Assembly (NCBI GenBank): GCA_905221605.1
Contig: CAJNDS010002152.1
Coordinates: 246,001-310,000, forward strand
Direction of reading: 5' to 3'
Origin: Symbiodinium natans
Taxonomy: Eukaryota; Sar; Dinophyceae; Suessiales; Symbiodiniaceae
Length of the DNA: 64,000 bases
Shown here piece after piece: positions 57,501 to 64,000 of this stretch. A program made the position numbers and the translations under genes. The first letter of the stretch is position 1; every line of letters starts with the position of its first letter. The notes beneath the pieces were generated by a model that was not told the origin of the DNA, made no database searches, and saw nothing but the letters and a program-made list of their open reading frames with translations.

Positions 57501-60500
57501 TTTGACTTTTCTGGAACAAGGGCGCTGTCAACGAATGTGACTACTACTGCGACTTCAACTGGTTACAAGGTGGCCCGCCCAAAGGCAACCCAGGTGGGCA
57601 AAAGGCAGTTCACCGTTGGCACACAGTTTTGCCAGCTCAAACTTGGCCTGTGGGTCCGTTTTACTAAGGCCTGGGCCCAAACTGCGAGTGATCATGGAGG
57701 TCGCTTTTCCACAGGACTCCAGACACTGCGGAGCTGTCCATTCATTCCAGCCACAATAGAGCCTCCCAGTCACTGTCACGGCCGCAGAATGCTACTAGGA
57801 TAAGGCGAGGTTTAAAAACGTAGATACCGAGTTGTTCCCAGATTACCGCTCTGAGGCTCGCACTTCCTCTCACATGTTGGCATGGGAAGGCAGTCTGACA
57901 CCTGCATCCCGGAATGCAACATTCAAGAAGTCAAGGGAGGAATTCCAGGAATCACATCGCCATCTGAGCCGGAGTTGCCAGTGCCTCCTTCGCGGCGCGC
58001 ATCTCGCAGCGCCTTCCGCAAAAATTCCTTGGCGAGAGCTTGAAGATGTTGATAGACTCACTGGGAGGCTTCAAGAACTCAGCCAAGAATTATTGGCGAC
58101 TGCAACAGTCACAGGACCTAGGAGCCTAGGAAGTCACCCTGATGCTGCTGGACCACGGCATGATGTTGATGTTTCGATGCCGATAGCGCTGGCCGCCGCA
58201 GGGAGGGCAATCACCCCAAGAGCTCCATGCCCCCCAGACACAGTCCTGCACATGGCAAGTTCTAGTTGCCACAGGTCCGTTGCTTCATGCGTCTCTCCTG
58301 GCAATGGTGTGTCTCGCAGCGCTGGGTACGGCCTTGCAAAGAGGTCATGCCAGGTGACAAGTCAGGGTCGGCACTATACCAGAAGTACTTAACTCCCGCC
58401 ACTATCGGAGTATCACAGCGTGGCTTACTGCGCAGTCTATACTTGACTCCAGCCTATTGGCCCAACCTTTGAACAGCCATGGCACAGCCAACCGTCTCCA
58501 AGAGGGCACTGTTGCAAGCCCTGAGGCAAGCGAGCAAGCTGCAGTTTGTTGGCTGGACAGCGGATCGACCTCTGGAAACCTGCCTATACCTGATCGCAAT
58601 GGGTAGTGTGAGGTGATGCATGTGCCACTCCCTTGACACACAGGACCTTGAACTGAGCCTCCAGGAAACACCCCCCAACTGCACTTGCCCGGCCTTCCGC
58701 CCCCCATGGAGGGCTGCTCCACCTGTCACTTCAGGTTGGCCAAGCTACTTCCCAGCTGAACCCATCTAAGCCATCTACGGTTCTCGCTTCACTTATGCCT
58801 CTCGAACTCGTGATCGCTGGCCACCGCCGCAGGTCACAGAGCACTGGGACCACTCCTGCAAAGCAGCAGGGAAGTGAGCACAGAGTCAGAGTTGCGTGAC
58901 TGGGCATAGGCCGGGCAGTCAGGGGCCAGAAGTACTCGCCGCCTGCCAAGTGAAAAGCTTGCAGTTCACCTGCTTCACGTTGGAGCCTTGCACCCAGAGC
59001 GGGGTTGTCTGGCAGCAAGCAAAAGCCGACTTTTCACTGCGTGTGATTCGCACAATTCGGGCGAGCAGCAGTCTGCGGGTGTCACTTCAGTTGGTCCAGG
59101 ATTACAGGGCTCAATCTCCTTCAGGCTTTCGTTGAAGCACGTCTCACCTGGACACACCAAGAGAGCCAGAGGCAACAACGGGTCAGGGCGGCCCTTACAG
59201 AGCATCTTCGAGCATCCTAGGACCTAACGCCACTTGGTATCCCTGGCACTCTGCGACTAAATGGCCATTGCCCGATGGAAACCTTTCGATGTAGCGTGAT
59301 CTGGTTCGCATCCCGAAGCAGTGGCAGCCTCAGCTAAACACGCACATCCTTGCTCGCAAGCTTCAAGTTTCGAAGGGCGGCGGGCAACCGAATCACACGT
59401 CTCCGCAAGCATCGTATAAGTCTATCCCTCATTGCCAGGGCACTGCACTTTGTCCAGGCTGTCCAATGAGAAAGTACGCAATCAACGTCGGCAACACAGG
59501 GCTCCAAGTGAGAGCAGACTTCGAACTCCTCTCGTGGCCCCACCTTGTACTCCGATCCGTTTCAAGACTGTCTGCTTCAAGATTTGTGTAATTTGTTCTC
59601 TGGTGGATATCAGAATTATGTATCAGGTCTTGCTAGACGCTGAGCTGGCGACTGTGGCGTTTCCGCAGTAGTTGGGGTGAACAGCTATGTTCCTGCAAAG
59701 ACCCCCCCCCCCTTGGCCCCAACATTGCTGGATGCCGAAGAAGAATGCATCAGCCAGCCTTCTGCGCATTCGGAAGGCATCGTTGCAGCTGCCGCTGCAA
59801 GGAGTCCATTCTCGCCACTCGCCCCACAAGCCATCTCTGCATCCTTCCCCGCAATGCTGGGTTCCTTGGTGTCTGATATGTGTCTGACAGTAAGCAACGC
59901 TTTTAACCACTTTAATCACGCTAGCCTGCCGAATGCACGCGTGCCGAAAGCACCACGAGTGCCGAGACCGCTGAGAATCCGCAGGGGGCCACCTCCACCT
60001 TGTCTCTTGCTTCACATGCAGCCCCGCCCTTCGGAGATACCGCGATGTTGCGGCTCCTGGCATTCGAGAACTGATGTTCAAAAACACTCAGGCCTGCAGC
60101 ACTGTTCATTTGTGTTCATTTATGTTCATGTCGCACCCACACCGCTTCGGCGGGCCTGACTTTGGTTCCGCCATCACAGGAGACGCTGCACGTGGACCAC
60201 TGCTCCCAGTCACTCCATCGACAGTCGACCACCTGCATCCGAATGCATCATATCTTGCACTAAGACAATGGTGTGTCTGCATGCACGGACCATAGTCAGC
60301 GAGACGTGTGCGGCAGGTGCACACAGCCAGCATGCGGCGATGGCACCTGGCATTCCTCGCGCGTGCACTGCCCGACTTCTTGAAGCGCCCCGTCACCTCA
60401 AGCGGTACGTGTTGCCCCGTTGTCAGCTTAGGACGAACGAAAACATGAGCATTTTGAGCATCTTCTGGGGGCTTGAAAGAGGTCTGAACTTCTGCATGCA

Positions 60501-63500
60501 ATGAAGCAGACGGCACAAGTTGGAGAAAGCCTGTGTGACAAGCGGCATGGCTTCGCTCCATTTGTTGCGAATCTGTCCACCTTCCTCATCCGTGTGCGTG
60601 ACCCGCTGCCTGCATGATACGTCAGGAGTAGCGCAACATCTGGAATCAGCTGGCTAGGCCCAAGCATCTCACATGCAATACCTCAGAGGCTCTGAGAAGC
60701 TGACCACATGTGGCTGAGCACTCGGACCACTTGGCCTCAGCTAAGTCCATCACAGCGTTCATTAACACGTTATACTATACCGCTATGCTGCGTTATGTTT
60801 CTCACACCTTCCCAAGCCTCCCAGCCTCGCAGCCTCGCAGCCTCTCAGCTTCAGCCGAGGAGCCCAGTCAGTGAGCGCACAATCTGCTGGACCTTGAGGG
60901 TTACAGGAGGTGACGCCTTGGTCCAGCACCGCAAAGAGTCAGAAGAAATCATAAACAAAGCAGAAAGCATGTGGAAGATGGAGTCATATGAGATCATGTG
61001 GAAGATGAAGTCATACTCTCATGTGGCTTGAAACTGCAAGCTGCTCCTCTACCAAATTCAACAACACAAAGCCGTGCTGAAATCATCTCAAGTGTCCACA
61101 GGACGCCGTCTCCCTCAGCTGGACGGTGGGGCAGCTGCCACCCCTCCTCAAAGGGAACTAAGGAGAACAAATCCACACTACACACACGAGTTTACATCTT
61201 TCGGTGTGTGTGTCTTGCATTTGACATGCGAACTCATCTTTAGAGCTACGTGTTATGCGTTTTTGATCAAAATAGAATCATAATTCTAGGCCTATTTCTT
61301 GTAATTGTTTAGGTTTTTGGTGGATGTCGTTGCGCATTTGAATTGCCCGCACGCATGTGTATTGATGCTTGTACGCACATAACTGTTTACATCGATATGG
61401 AACTTTGTTGAATTTGGGTTCAGTCACCCTTCCAGGGGCGTCCTTGGAGGCTGCAGCACATTGCGGTCCCGATATCTCTGACCACCATCGCAGCTAGCCG
61501 TACCTTGGTCCACTTCCGCGGCTTCCTCTTCATCTACTGAGTCCGGTGCACACCGCACAAACCTTGACTGAGCCTGGTAGACACCACACAAGCCTCGCTT
61601 CCAGCCGCCCAGCTGCAAGTGCTCCAGGGACGCCACTCTGCTAGAACGCAGTCTTGCTTTTTTGGCTTCACGCACCCCTTTGTCTCCTTCAAACCTGGCG
61701 CGACAGGAACTGTCAGGCCATCAGCGAATCCAAACTTCATCGAGATCCGTTTCGAAACTTGCCTTTCCAGCTGAGACCATGGTGGGCCTGGCACTGCCCA
61801 GGTGCAATTTAGCCAGGCAGCTGTAGTCGCACAGTTTGCCGTTGCCGGTAGGTTCCGTCGTAACCTTCAAGACAAATTCAACCTCTCTTGTGGTCAATCA
61901 TTTTGTGAGAAGCGAACTCAAGCATTGCACTCGGGGGTACTGCAGAGCACTGAAGGGTGTGTCGACAAATTGCCACTTACAGCAGCAGCAGCAGCAGTAC
62001 AAATGCCACTTAAAGCAACAGCAGGCCTCACGGCGGCGATACTTCTGGATGTACGTCTCGTCGCACATGCTCCACTCTGTCCATTTGCTGACCACGCAAT
62101 CGAGACCTGCCGAGCTATGTTGAACCAGACATGCCTTCCGATGCCATCCGTTCTAGGCACCTAATTTCAGAACCAAAAAAACATTATAAACTAAACCCTA
62201 AGCACCTAACCTCCAGCATGTACTTAGGCAAGCGGCTACCGGCGCAGTTCCCAGCATCGCAGGTGGCGGTCTCCAAGAGATCCAGCTCACAGGTCTCGCC
62301 CCCACGGCGGGCCTCCACGTCGATGTATCCTGGGGGGGGGAGGCGACGGATGGGCGGAGATGAACAGTTGCAAAATGTTGCAGGCTAGCTGCGAACGCTT
62401 CACCAGAAACGCACAGTGTGGAACTCCCCAAACTAAAGCTCCCCAACTGCTCCCAACTGCGCCCAAGCATCGCATGCGCGTGTGACGACCGATGCCGCAC
62501 TGGACGCTGCAGCTGGTCCACTCGTGCCAATCGCCGACATGACAGTTCGTGTCCTTTGGCCCACCGCAGGGCTTCGTCTCCTGATGCTGTTCTTGATGGT
62601 AACCATGCTGTGAAGCTGTTTGCTACCACTCCGTCCTTGAGTCCGCCCCTGCATTGTTTTCCGCCTTCCTGCGGATTCTGCGCAATGGTCCGAATTCGCA
62701 TGGACTGGTCCTGGCTTGCAAGGATGCAAAGTTGCAAGGGGAAGGGGCTCAGGCAACTCGACTGCGTCCTTCTTGTTCTTGCATTTTGACCACTCTTGCC
62801 ATTCGGAGAACTTGCAGTCCTGAGAGCTAGGGTCCTAGCTTCCTTAAAGCTTCCCATCAGAAGTTGCAGAAGTCAGAAGCTGCAGCCTGGAGTCAGCGCC
62901 ATGCGGCTTGCACTCATCCAAAATATATTTCGATGTCTCCGTGAGCGGCTTGTTGCAGGGCTTCCCGCAGTGGTTCGCCGTCACCTAGGGTCAGGCCCAG
63001 ACATGCCATGGAGCACCTTGATTTTTGGCATGAGTGTCCTTCACAAACACTCCTTATAATAGGGATTCTAGTACCCCCTCATATAATCCCGAGTAAGGAC
63101 TGTATGAGGGGGAGTCGTCCTTGTAGCCCCCCCTGCTGACATAGATGTTCGCGCCTTGACTTCGCGGTGCCGCAGCTGGAGCCCTGTGCAGCCCCCTTGA
63201 AGCTGCCATTGGCTCCAGGCTCCCATGCTGCAGTCCCGCGGCCTCAGGGCACAGTGGCTGCTTGGGGGTGCTCAGGGGGTGCTCAGGGGTGCTTTGGGGT
63301 GCTTGGGGGGGTGCTTAGGGGTTCTTCGGGGGTGCTGAGGGGTGCTTCATTGGGGCAAAAGCGAATCCCTGTGAGGCTCCGGCTCACAGGGGCCGCAGGG
63401 CTCGAGGCCTGTTGCAACAAGTGTACTTTGCTCCAAAGCACGCAAGGGTTGTTCTGTTGCTGCACTGCCTGGGCAGTTGTCCCACATCTCCTGAAACCCA

Positions 63501-63586
63501 TCGCAGATGTGCTCCACGGGGACATAGAGCTCACCGATGGCACTGAGGTCAGCTGGGTTGATTTGCGCCATCTCTCCCGGGCTCCT
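36505..63586 (-). CDS. Giant multi-exon thrombospondin type-1 (TSP1) repeat protein
   Basis: Over 27 kb, short minus-strand exons repeatedly spell TSP1 modules: a W-x-x-W-x-x-C front half, then an Arg-layer and NGG/GG segment, then a C-x-G-x-x-x-E-x-x-x-C back half. At least 23 front halves were found by reading, and about 20 separate back-half pieces. Front and back halves usually sit on separate exons of 50-90 bases, in changing frames, so the gene has dozens of introns. Known for the family: TSP1 domains are disulphide-bonded extracellular modules that bind glycans or other proteins, often O-fucosylated and C-mannosylated on the W-x-x-W tryptophans. In apicomplexan relatives they occur on adhesins. 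Here the protein is inferred to be secreted or at the surface. The 12.5-kb intron at 37354-49871 is filled by satellite. A single gene is favoured, but two or more adjacent TSP1 genes in the 50-63.6 kb part cannot be excluded. Confidence 0.8.
36508..36545 (-). CDS. TSP1 exon, Arg-layer/NGG piece
   Basis: Reads KQEYPLSNGG, the usual Arg-layer-to-GG part of a TSP1 module. It is the last clear TSP1 piece toward the 3' end of the gene. Confidence 0.4.
36634..36696 (-). CDS. TSP1 exon, front half
   Basis: Reads LFTRWSECTAECGKGGKRRR: W-S-x-C, C-G-x-G and a basic Arg layer. Confidence 0.7.
36800..36912 (-). CDS. TSP1 exon, back half joined to the next front half
   Basis: Reads GGKECQPKELMEIGECPRRC followed by QKFCEWLSWGE. 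The first part has the GG-x-x-C-x(9)-C pattern of a back half; the second is the C-x-W-x-x-W start of the next module. Confidence 0.75.
37252..37353 (-). CDS. TSP1 exon just left of the satellite-filled intron
   Basis: Begins ECSRHPCG, the end of a back half, immediately after an acceptor CCAAG|GAG at 37354/37353. It continues ELKPVDCTFGSWESWGLCNK, the next front half. The exon start completes the module begun at 49872-49946. Confidence 0.8.
37495..37750. mobile_element. 256-bp satellite core with terminal inverted repeats (MITE-like); first of about 24 copies
   Basis: The left end is CCGGGCC AATAGTT CGACCCAC (37495-37516). The right end (37728-37750) is its complement CCGGGCC GAAAGTTT CGACCCAC, about 20 of 23 aligned positions identical. 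The core has no coding capacity. The whole array begins with a left terminus and ends with a right terminus (49620). No clear target-site duplication was found at the outer flanks. Confidence 0.6.
37751..37962. repeat. Four 52-bp subrepeats of the first unit
   Basis: TTTTTGAAGCAGACTCTGG, CCACCAAAACGCATGCTG and a variable 14-16-base linker repeat at spacings of 53, 51 and 53 bases, so the natural sub-period is a 104-bp dimer. Linkers alternate between TTTTCCGTCTAAGCCC, CCTTTCGTAAGCAC and TTTTCCGTAAAAGCCC types. Confidence 0.9.
38404..38503. other. Assembly gap (100 N) inside the satellite array
   Basis: Exactly 100 N, a usual placeholder length, so the true number of repeat units here is unknown. 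Confidence 0.99.
40440..41395. repeat. Error-rich satellite unit
   Basis: This unit differs from all others by many one- to three-base indels, mostly in homopolymers (for example TTTCCCCCCCTCCC and AAAAAGGG), while units on both sides are nearly perfect. A second patch with the same look lies at 42945-43135. Confidence 0.7.
49872..49946 (-). CDS. TSP1 exon just right of the satellite-filled intron
   Basis: Reads SREILTHPKFGGETCDGPLE then ELR, an Arg-layer plus GG-x-x-C-x-G back half cut before its last two cysteines. Those cysteines are supplied by the exon at 37252-37353. Confidence 0.75.
50025..50087 (-). CDS. TSP1 exon, front half
   Basis: Reads VDCQRSDWTHWSMCSKSCGG: complete C, W-x-x-W, C-S-x-x-C-G-G pattern. 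Confidence 0.85.
50338..50379 (-). CDS. TSP1 exon, back-half end
   Basis: Reads GLKEVEPCNPAPG, the L-K-E-x-x-P-C end of a back half. The same ending (SLKEIEPCNPG) recurs at 59095-59150. Confidence 0.5.
50495..50535 (-). CDS. TSP1 exon, Arg layer
   Basis: After a TCTCAG acceptor it reads DGIRRRERSV, the Arg layer of a TSP1 module. The codons upstream (CGVACSCEAEISG) may still be part of the module. Confidence 0.45.
50884..51110 (-). CDS. TSP1 module without the first tryptophan pair
   Basis: The frame reads ECSKSCGGGTTFRIRCTAEA at 51037-51099 and EADACGAPAVGFSHETGFC at 50884-50943. Both halves are in one frame with a sequence between that may be an unspliced intron. Confidence 0.6.
51194..51244 (-). 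CDS. TSP1 exon, front half
   Basis: Reads SCQDGKWGEWSSWCKPW: C, then W-x-x-W-x-x-W-C. Confidence 0.7.
51608..51672. repeat. (TA)n tracts in a TSP1 intron
   Basis: Two TATATA runs separated by about 25 bases. Confidence 0.9.
51700..52720. other. AT-rich intron-like stretch of the TSP1 locus
   Basis: About 1 kb without TSP1 motifs or other coding character. From 52180 on it is rich in TACAT/GTATA-like words (TTGTATATTGTACAC and similar). Confidence 0.6.
52775..52885 (-). CDS. TSP1 exon, front half and Arg layer
   Basis: Reads SDCEWDAWEEWRPCSCSCGG then GSQQRKRFVKTMPHMGG, a nearly complete module front with W-x-x-W, C-x-C-x-C-G-G-G and Arg/Lys layer. Confidence 0.85.
53399..53475 (-). CDS. TSP1 exon, front half
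   Basis: After a CTGTCAG acceptor it reads VSDWTPWTECTMTCGPGQAI followed by RVTKG. Confidence 0.85.
53814..53879 (-). CDS. TSP1 exon, back half
   Basis: Reads VCAQDCPGSLMETQGCILEE then CP, the C-x-G-x-x-x-E-x-x-x-C back-half pattern. Confidence 0.7.
54178..54255 (-). CDS. TSP1 exon, Arg layer and GG
   Basis: Reads RRQRQIEQFAKNGGVAAQLQ then KRLKAC. The I-x-x-F/P-x-x-N-G-G form recurs across the locus. Confidence 0.65.
54385..54510 (-). CDS. TSP1 exon, back-half end joined to next front half
   Basis: Reads LCGAAGQTCGMIPIDC and then KLSTWAEWGPCDRTCGH, with C-x-x-S-x-W-x-x-W-x-x-C-x-x-x-C-G. Confidence 0.8.
54774..54845 (-). CDS. TSP1 exon, front half
   Basis: Reads DCALGDWGIWSTCDMHNMRF then RDKR. 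The same frame stays open downstream into a hydrophobic stretch (LLLACVAVLVIVMAHVMV, near 54570-54640) that is probably intron but could be a membrane segment. Confidence 0.8.
55068..55136 (-). CDS. TSP1 exon, GG and back half
   Basis: Reads DGEVHAHRGGMTCDGNLKEI then DKC. Confidence 0.75.
55276..55344 (-). CDS. TSP1 exon, front half
   Basis: After a CTAGCAG acceptor it reads DWTPCTATCGDGWRTRKRQI: W, C, C-G-D-G and Arg layer. The first tryptophan of the pair would come from the exon before. Confidence 0.8.
55390..55478. repeat. Short CCCTAAA-like pieces in a TSP1 intron
   Basis: Degenerate AACCCTAAACCC units at 55393-55412 and 55455-55474. Confidence 0.7.
55990..56050 (-). CDS. TSP1 exon, Arg layer and GG
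   Basis: Reads GQRYRSREIEFTPRNGGKPC, a textbook TSP1 middle segment. Confidence 0.85.
56109..56177 (-). CDS. TSP1 exon, front half
   Basis: Reads VTQWSEWSGCSDPGQVRVLR; W-x-x-W-x-x-C kept. Confidence 0.75.
56264..56335 (-). CDS. TSP1 exon, back half
   Basis: Reads NNECGPPCNGPLETTKRCAA then DC. Confidence 0.75.
56418..56507 (-). CDS. TSP1 exon, front half
   Basis: Reads DCIPIPCIFSPWSDWQEATC then EGLCTRSRIV. Confidence 0.8.
56624..56725 (-). CDS. TSP1 exon, back half
   Basis: Reads ENLLFEVNGTANCSGTQVNQ then TVCPYTRPC, with the NG-x-x-N-C-S-G and C-x4-C endings. Confidence 0.65.
56850..56990. repeat. ACT/ACG/CAC trinucleotide-rich tract
   Basis: Degenerate CTACTAC, ACAACA, CACCAC and GACGCC triplets on the plus strand, within a TSP1 intron. 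Open plus frames (Thr or His runs) follow from the composition. Confidence 0.85.
57600..57761 (-). CDS. TSP1 exon, front half (back half may follow in the same frame)
   Basis: Reads LYCGWNEWTAPQCLESCGKA at 57702-57761. The frame continues to AKFELAKLCANGELPFAHLG at about 57600-57660, which may be the back half, with an intron possible between. Confidence 0.7.
58171..58251 (-). CDS. TSP1 exon, front half
   Basis: Reads VQDCVWGAWSSWGDCPPCGG then QRYRHRN, a complete front half with Arg layer. Confidence 0.88.
58940..58972 (-). CDS. Weak TSP1 exon start
   Basis: Reads QVNCKLFTWQ, the C-x-x-x-x-W start of a module, but it then meets a stop, so a donor must lie close by. Confidence 0.35.
59080..59150 (-). 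CDS. TSP1 exon, back half
   Basis: Reads PGETCFNESLKEIEPCNPGP. Confidence 0.7.
59424..59530 (-). CDS. TSP1 exon, back-half end joined to next front half
   Basis: Reads EEFEVCSHLEPCVADVDCVL then SHWTAWTKCSALAMRD. Confidence 0.82.
59659..59841 (-). CDS. TSP1 module, front and back half in one frame
   Basis: Reads DGLWGEWREWTPCSGSCNDA, FRMRRR (59758-59835) and then GGGGLCRNIAVHPNYCGN (59659-59715). A C-homopolymer at 59701-59712 on the plus strand lies inside the GG part, so frame here depends on its length. Confidence 0.75.
59978..60067 (-). CDS. TSP1 exon, Arg layer to back half
   Basis: Reads NARSRNIAVSPKGGAACEAR then DKVEVAPCG. Confidence 0.78.
60152..60232 (-). CDS. TSP1 exon, front half
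   Basis: Reads VVDCRWSDWEQWSTCSVSCD then GGTKVRP, one of the best-preserved front halves in the locus. Confidence 0.92.
60536..60610 (-). CDS. TSP1 exon, Arg layer and GG-like piece
   Basis: After a CATGCAG acceptor it reads GSRTRMRKVDRFATNGAKPC. Confidence 0.75.
60680..60741 (-). CDS. TSP1 exon, front half
   Basis: Reads AEAKWSECSATCGQLLRASE; one tryptophan of the pair is missing. Confidence 0.65.
61424..61495 (-). CDS. TSP1 exon, C-D-G-G and Arg layer
   Basis: Reads SCDGGQRYRDRNVLQPPRTP. Confidence 0.75.
   Translation of the reverse strand, partial: SCDGGQRYRDRNVLQPPRTPLEG
61600..61716 (-). CDS. TSP1 exon, back-half end joined to next front half
   Basis: Reads PGLKETKGCVKPKKQDCVLA then EWRPWSTCSWAAG. 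Confidence 0.85.
61805..61890 (-). CDS. TSP1 exon, back half
   Basis: Reads TTREVEFVLKVTTEPTGNGK then LCDYSCLAKL. Confidence 0.55.
62018..62104 (-). CDS. TSP1 exon, front half
   Basis: Reads LDCVVSKWTEWSMCDETYIQ then KYRRRE. Confidence 0.85.
62241..62330 (-). CDS. TSP1 exon, GG and back half
   Basis: Reads GYIDVEARRGGETCELDLLE then TATCDAGNCAG. Confidence 0.82.
62470..62547 (-). CDS. TSP1 exon, front half
   Basis: Reads NCHVGDWHEWTSCSVQCGIG then RHTRMR. Confidence 0.9.
62630..62716 (-). CDS. TSP1 exon, Arg layer to back half
   Basis: Reads SQDQSMRIRTIAQNPQEGGK then QCRGGLKDG. Confidence 0.78.
62764..62822 (-). CDS. TSP1 exon, front half
   Basis: Reads QDCKFSEWQEWSKCKNKKDA. Confidence 0.85.
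62885..62965 (-). CDS. TSP1 exon, back half
   Basis: Reads NHCGKPCNKPLTETSKYILD then ECKP. Confidence 0.75.
63155..63245 (-). CDS. TSP1 exon, front half
   Basis: Reads RDCSMGAWSQWQLQGGCTGL then QLRHRE. Confidence 0.85.
63246..63352. repeat. G-rich tandem repeat, GGGGTGCTCA-like
   Basis: About nine imperfect 10-12-base units (GGGGTGCTCAG, GGGGTGCTTGG) in the intron upstream of the 63155-63245 exon. The plus strand is rich in GGGG runs. Confidence 0.88.
63467..63586 (-). CDS. Upstream exon of the TSP1 gene, non-TSP1 sequence
   Basis: After a TTGCCTCAG acceptor the minus frame reads SPGEMAQINPADLSAIGELY, VPVEHICDGFQEMWDNCPG. It is protein-like and lies directly upstream of the first TSP1 module. 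A further upstream frame with ATG at 63783 reads MKSLVTGMPLLMAFLRHVAS, LGLPWLAFARAAMLASG, a possible signal peptide. The true start may lie beyond the window. Confidence 0.45.
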
Positions 63587-64000
63587 GAGGCAACATGTGT
63601 CGCGCAGCGCCATGGTGTTATGCACAGCATGGCAAAGCCACAGCACGGCTCACTTAACATGGAGCATGCACCAGACGCAAGCATTGCGGCTCGGGCAAAG
63701 GCAAGCCATGGCAAGCCGAGATTCGATGCCACATGTCGCAGGAATGCCATCAAGAGTGGCATCCCTGTCACCAGGGACTTCATGGCGACCACCTGCCACA
63801 ACCGACTAGTCCACGCTGCGATCGGACCTTTCTGATCCTCACTTTTTGCCGGTCGGGCCTCTTTTATGGAGCCCAGCACATGAAAGAAACTAAACGAAAC
63901 TTGGACCTGTGTGGCCGCGGTTCGGAAGCAGGAAGTTGGAAGCACATGAGGGCTTCGTGTATTATAGTAAATGTATACACAATGTAAAAAGTATTGTGTA

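Overview
The window reads as nuclear DNA of a dinoflagellate, most likely a Suessiales or Symbiodiniaceae-type alga. Four things point there. A PPR protein has the ISACEKAEEW-style repeats common in these algae. A probable relict of the dinoflagellate spliced leader lies just upstream of an intronless gene. Blocks of TTTAGGG-type repeat are scattered inside the sequence. Most genes are broken into short exons with AG|G acceptors, and at least one donor is inferred to be GC-type. No bacterial-style operon, rRNA, tRNA or CRISPR array was recognised. Species cannot be fixed from the sequence alone. Almost all gene models were assembled by eye from frame changes and family motifs, so exon ends are approximate unless stated.

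Layout, left to right. 1-3.9 kb: the 5' part of a flavin monooxygenase-like gene running off the left edge, then a multi-exon glycosyltransferase whose introns hold AT-rich repeats. 4-7.5 kb: unassigned exons, head-to-head TTTAGGG blocks and a (TA)n tract. 7.5-10.1 kb: an intronless PPR gene flanked on both sides by short Ala/Glu/Gln-rich coiled-coil exons. 11-14.2 kb: isolated exons, then about 1.75 kb of nested microsatellites almost free of T on the plus strand. 14.2-20.7 kb: several unidentified minus-strand genes. 21.3-23.7 kb: a JmjC-domain gene with probable relict spliced leaders. 23.7-32 kb: mostly unassigned, with one multi-exon gene at 29-30.7 kb. 32.5-33.2 kb: a VTI1-type Qb-SNARE. 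35-63.6 kb: one very large minus-strand gene for a secreted or surface thrombospondin type-1 (TSP1) repeat protein.

The most striking structure is in the TSP1 gene. TSP1 half-modules lie within a few hundred bases of both ends of a 12.1-kb tandem array (about 24 units, mostly 471 bp). Joining the two flanking exons at a GC donor (49871) and an AG|G acceptor (37353) restores an in-frame TSP1 C-terminal half with correct cysteine spacing. The array therefore appears to fill almost all of one 12.5-kb intron. Each unit has a 256-bp core bounded by about 22-bp imperfect terminal inverted repeats, plus four (sometimes eight) 52-bp subrepeats. The array starts and ends at core termini, which suggests tandem amplification of a MITE-like transposon.

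Nearly every supported gene is on the minus strand, consistent with the unidirectional clusters of dinoflagellate chromosomes. No metabolic pathway links the neighbours.
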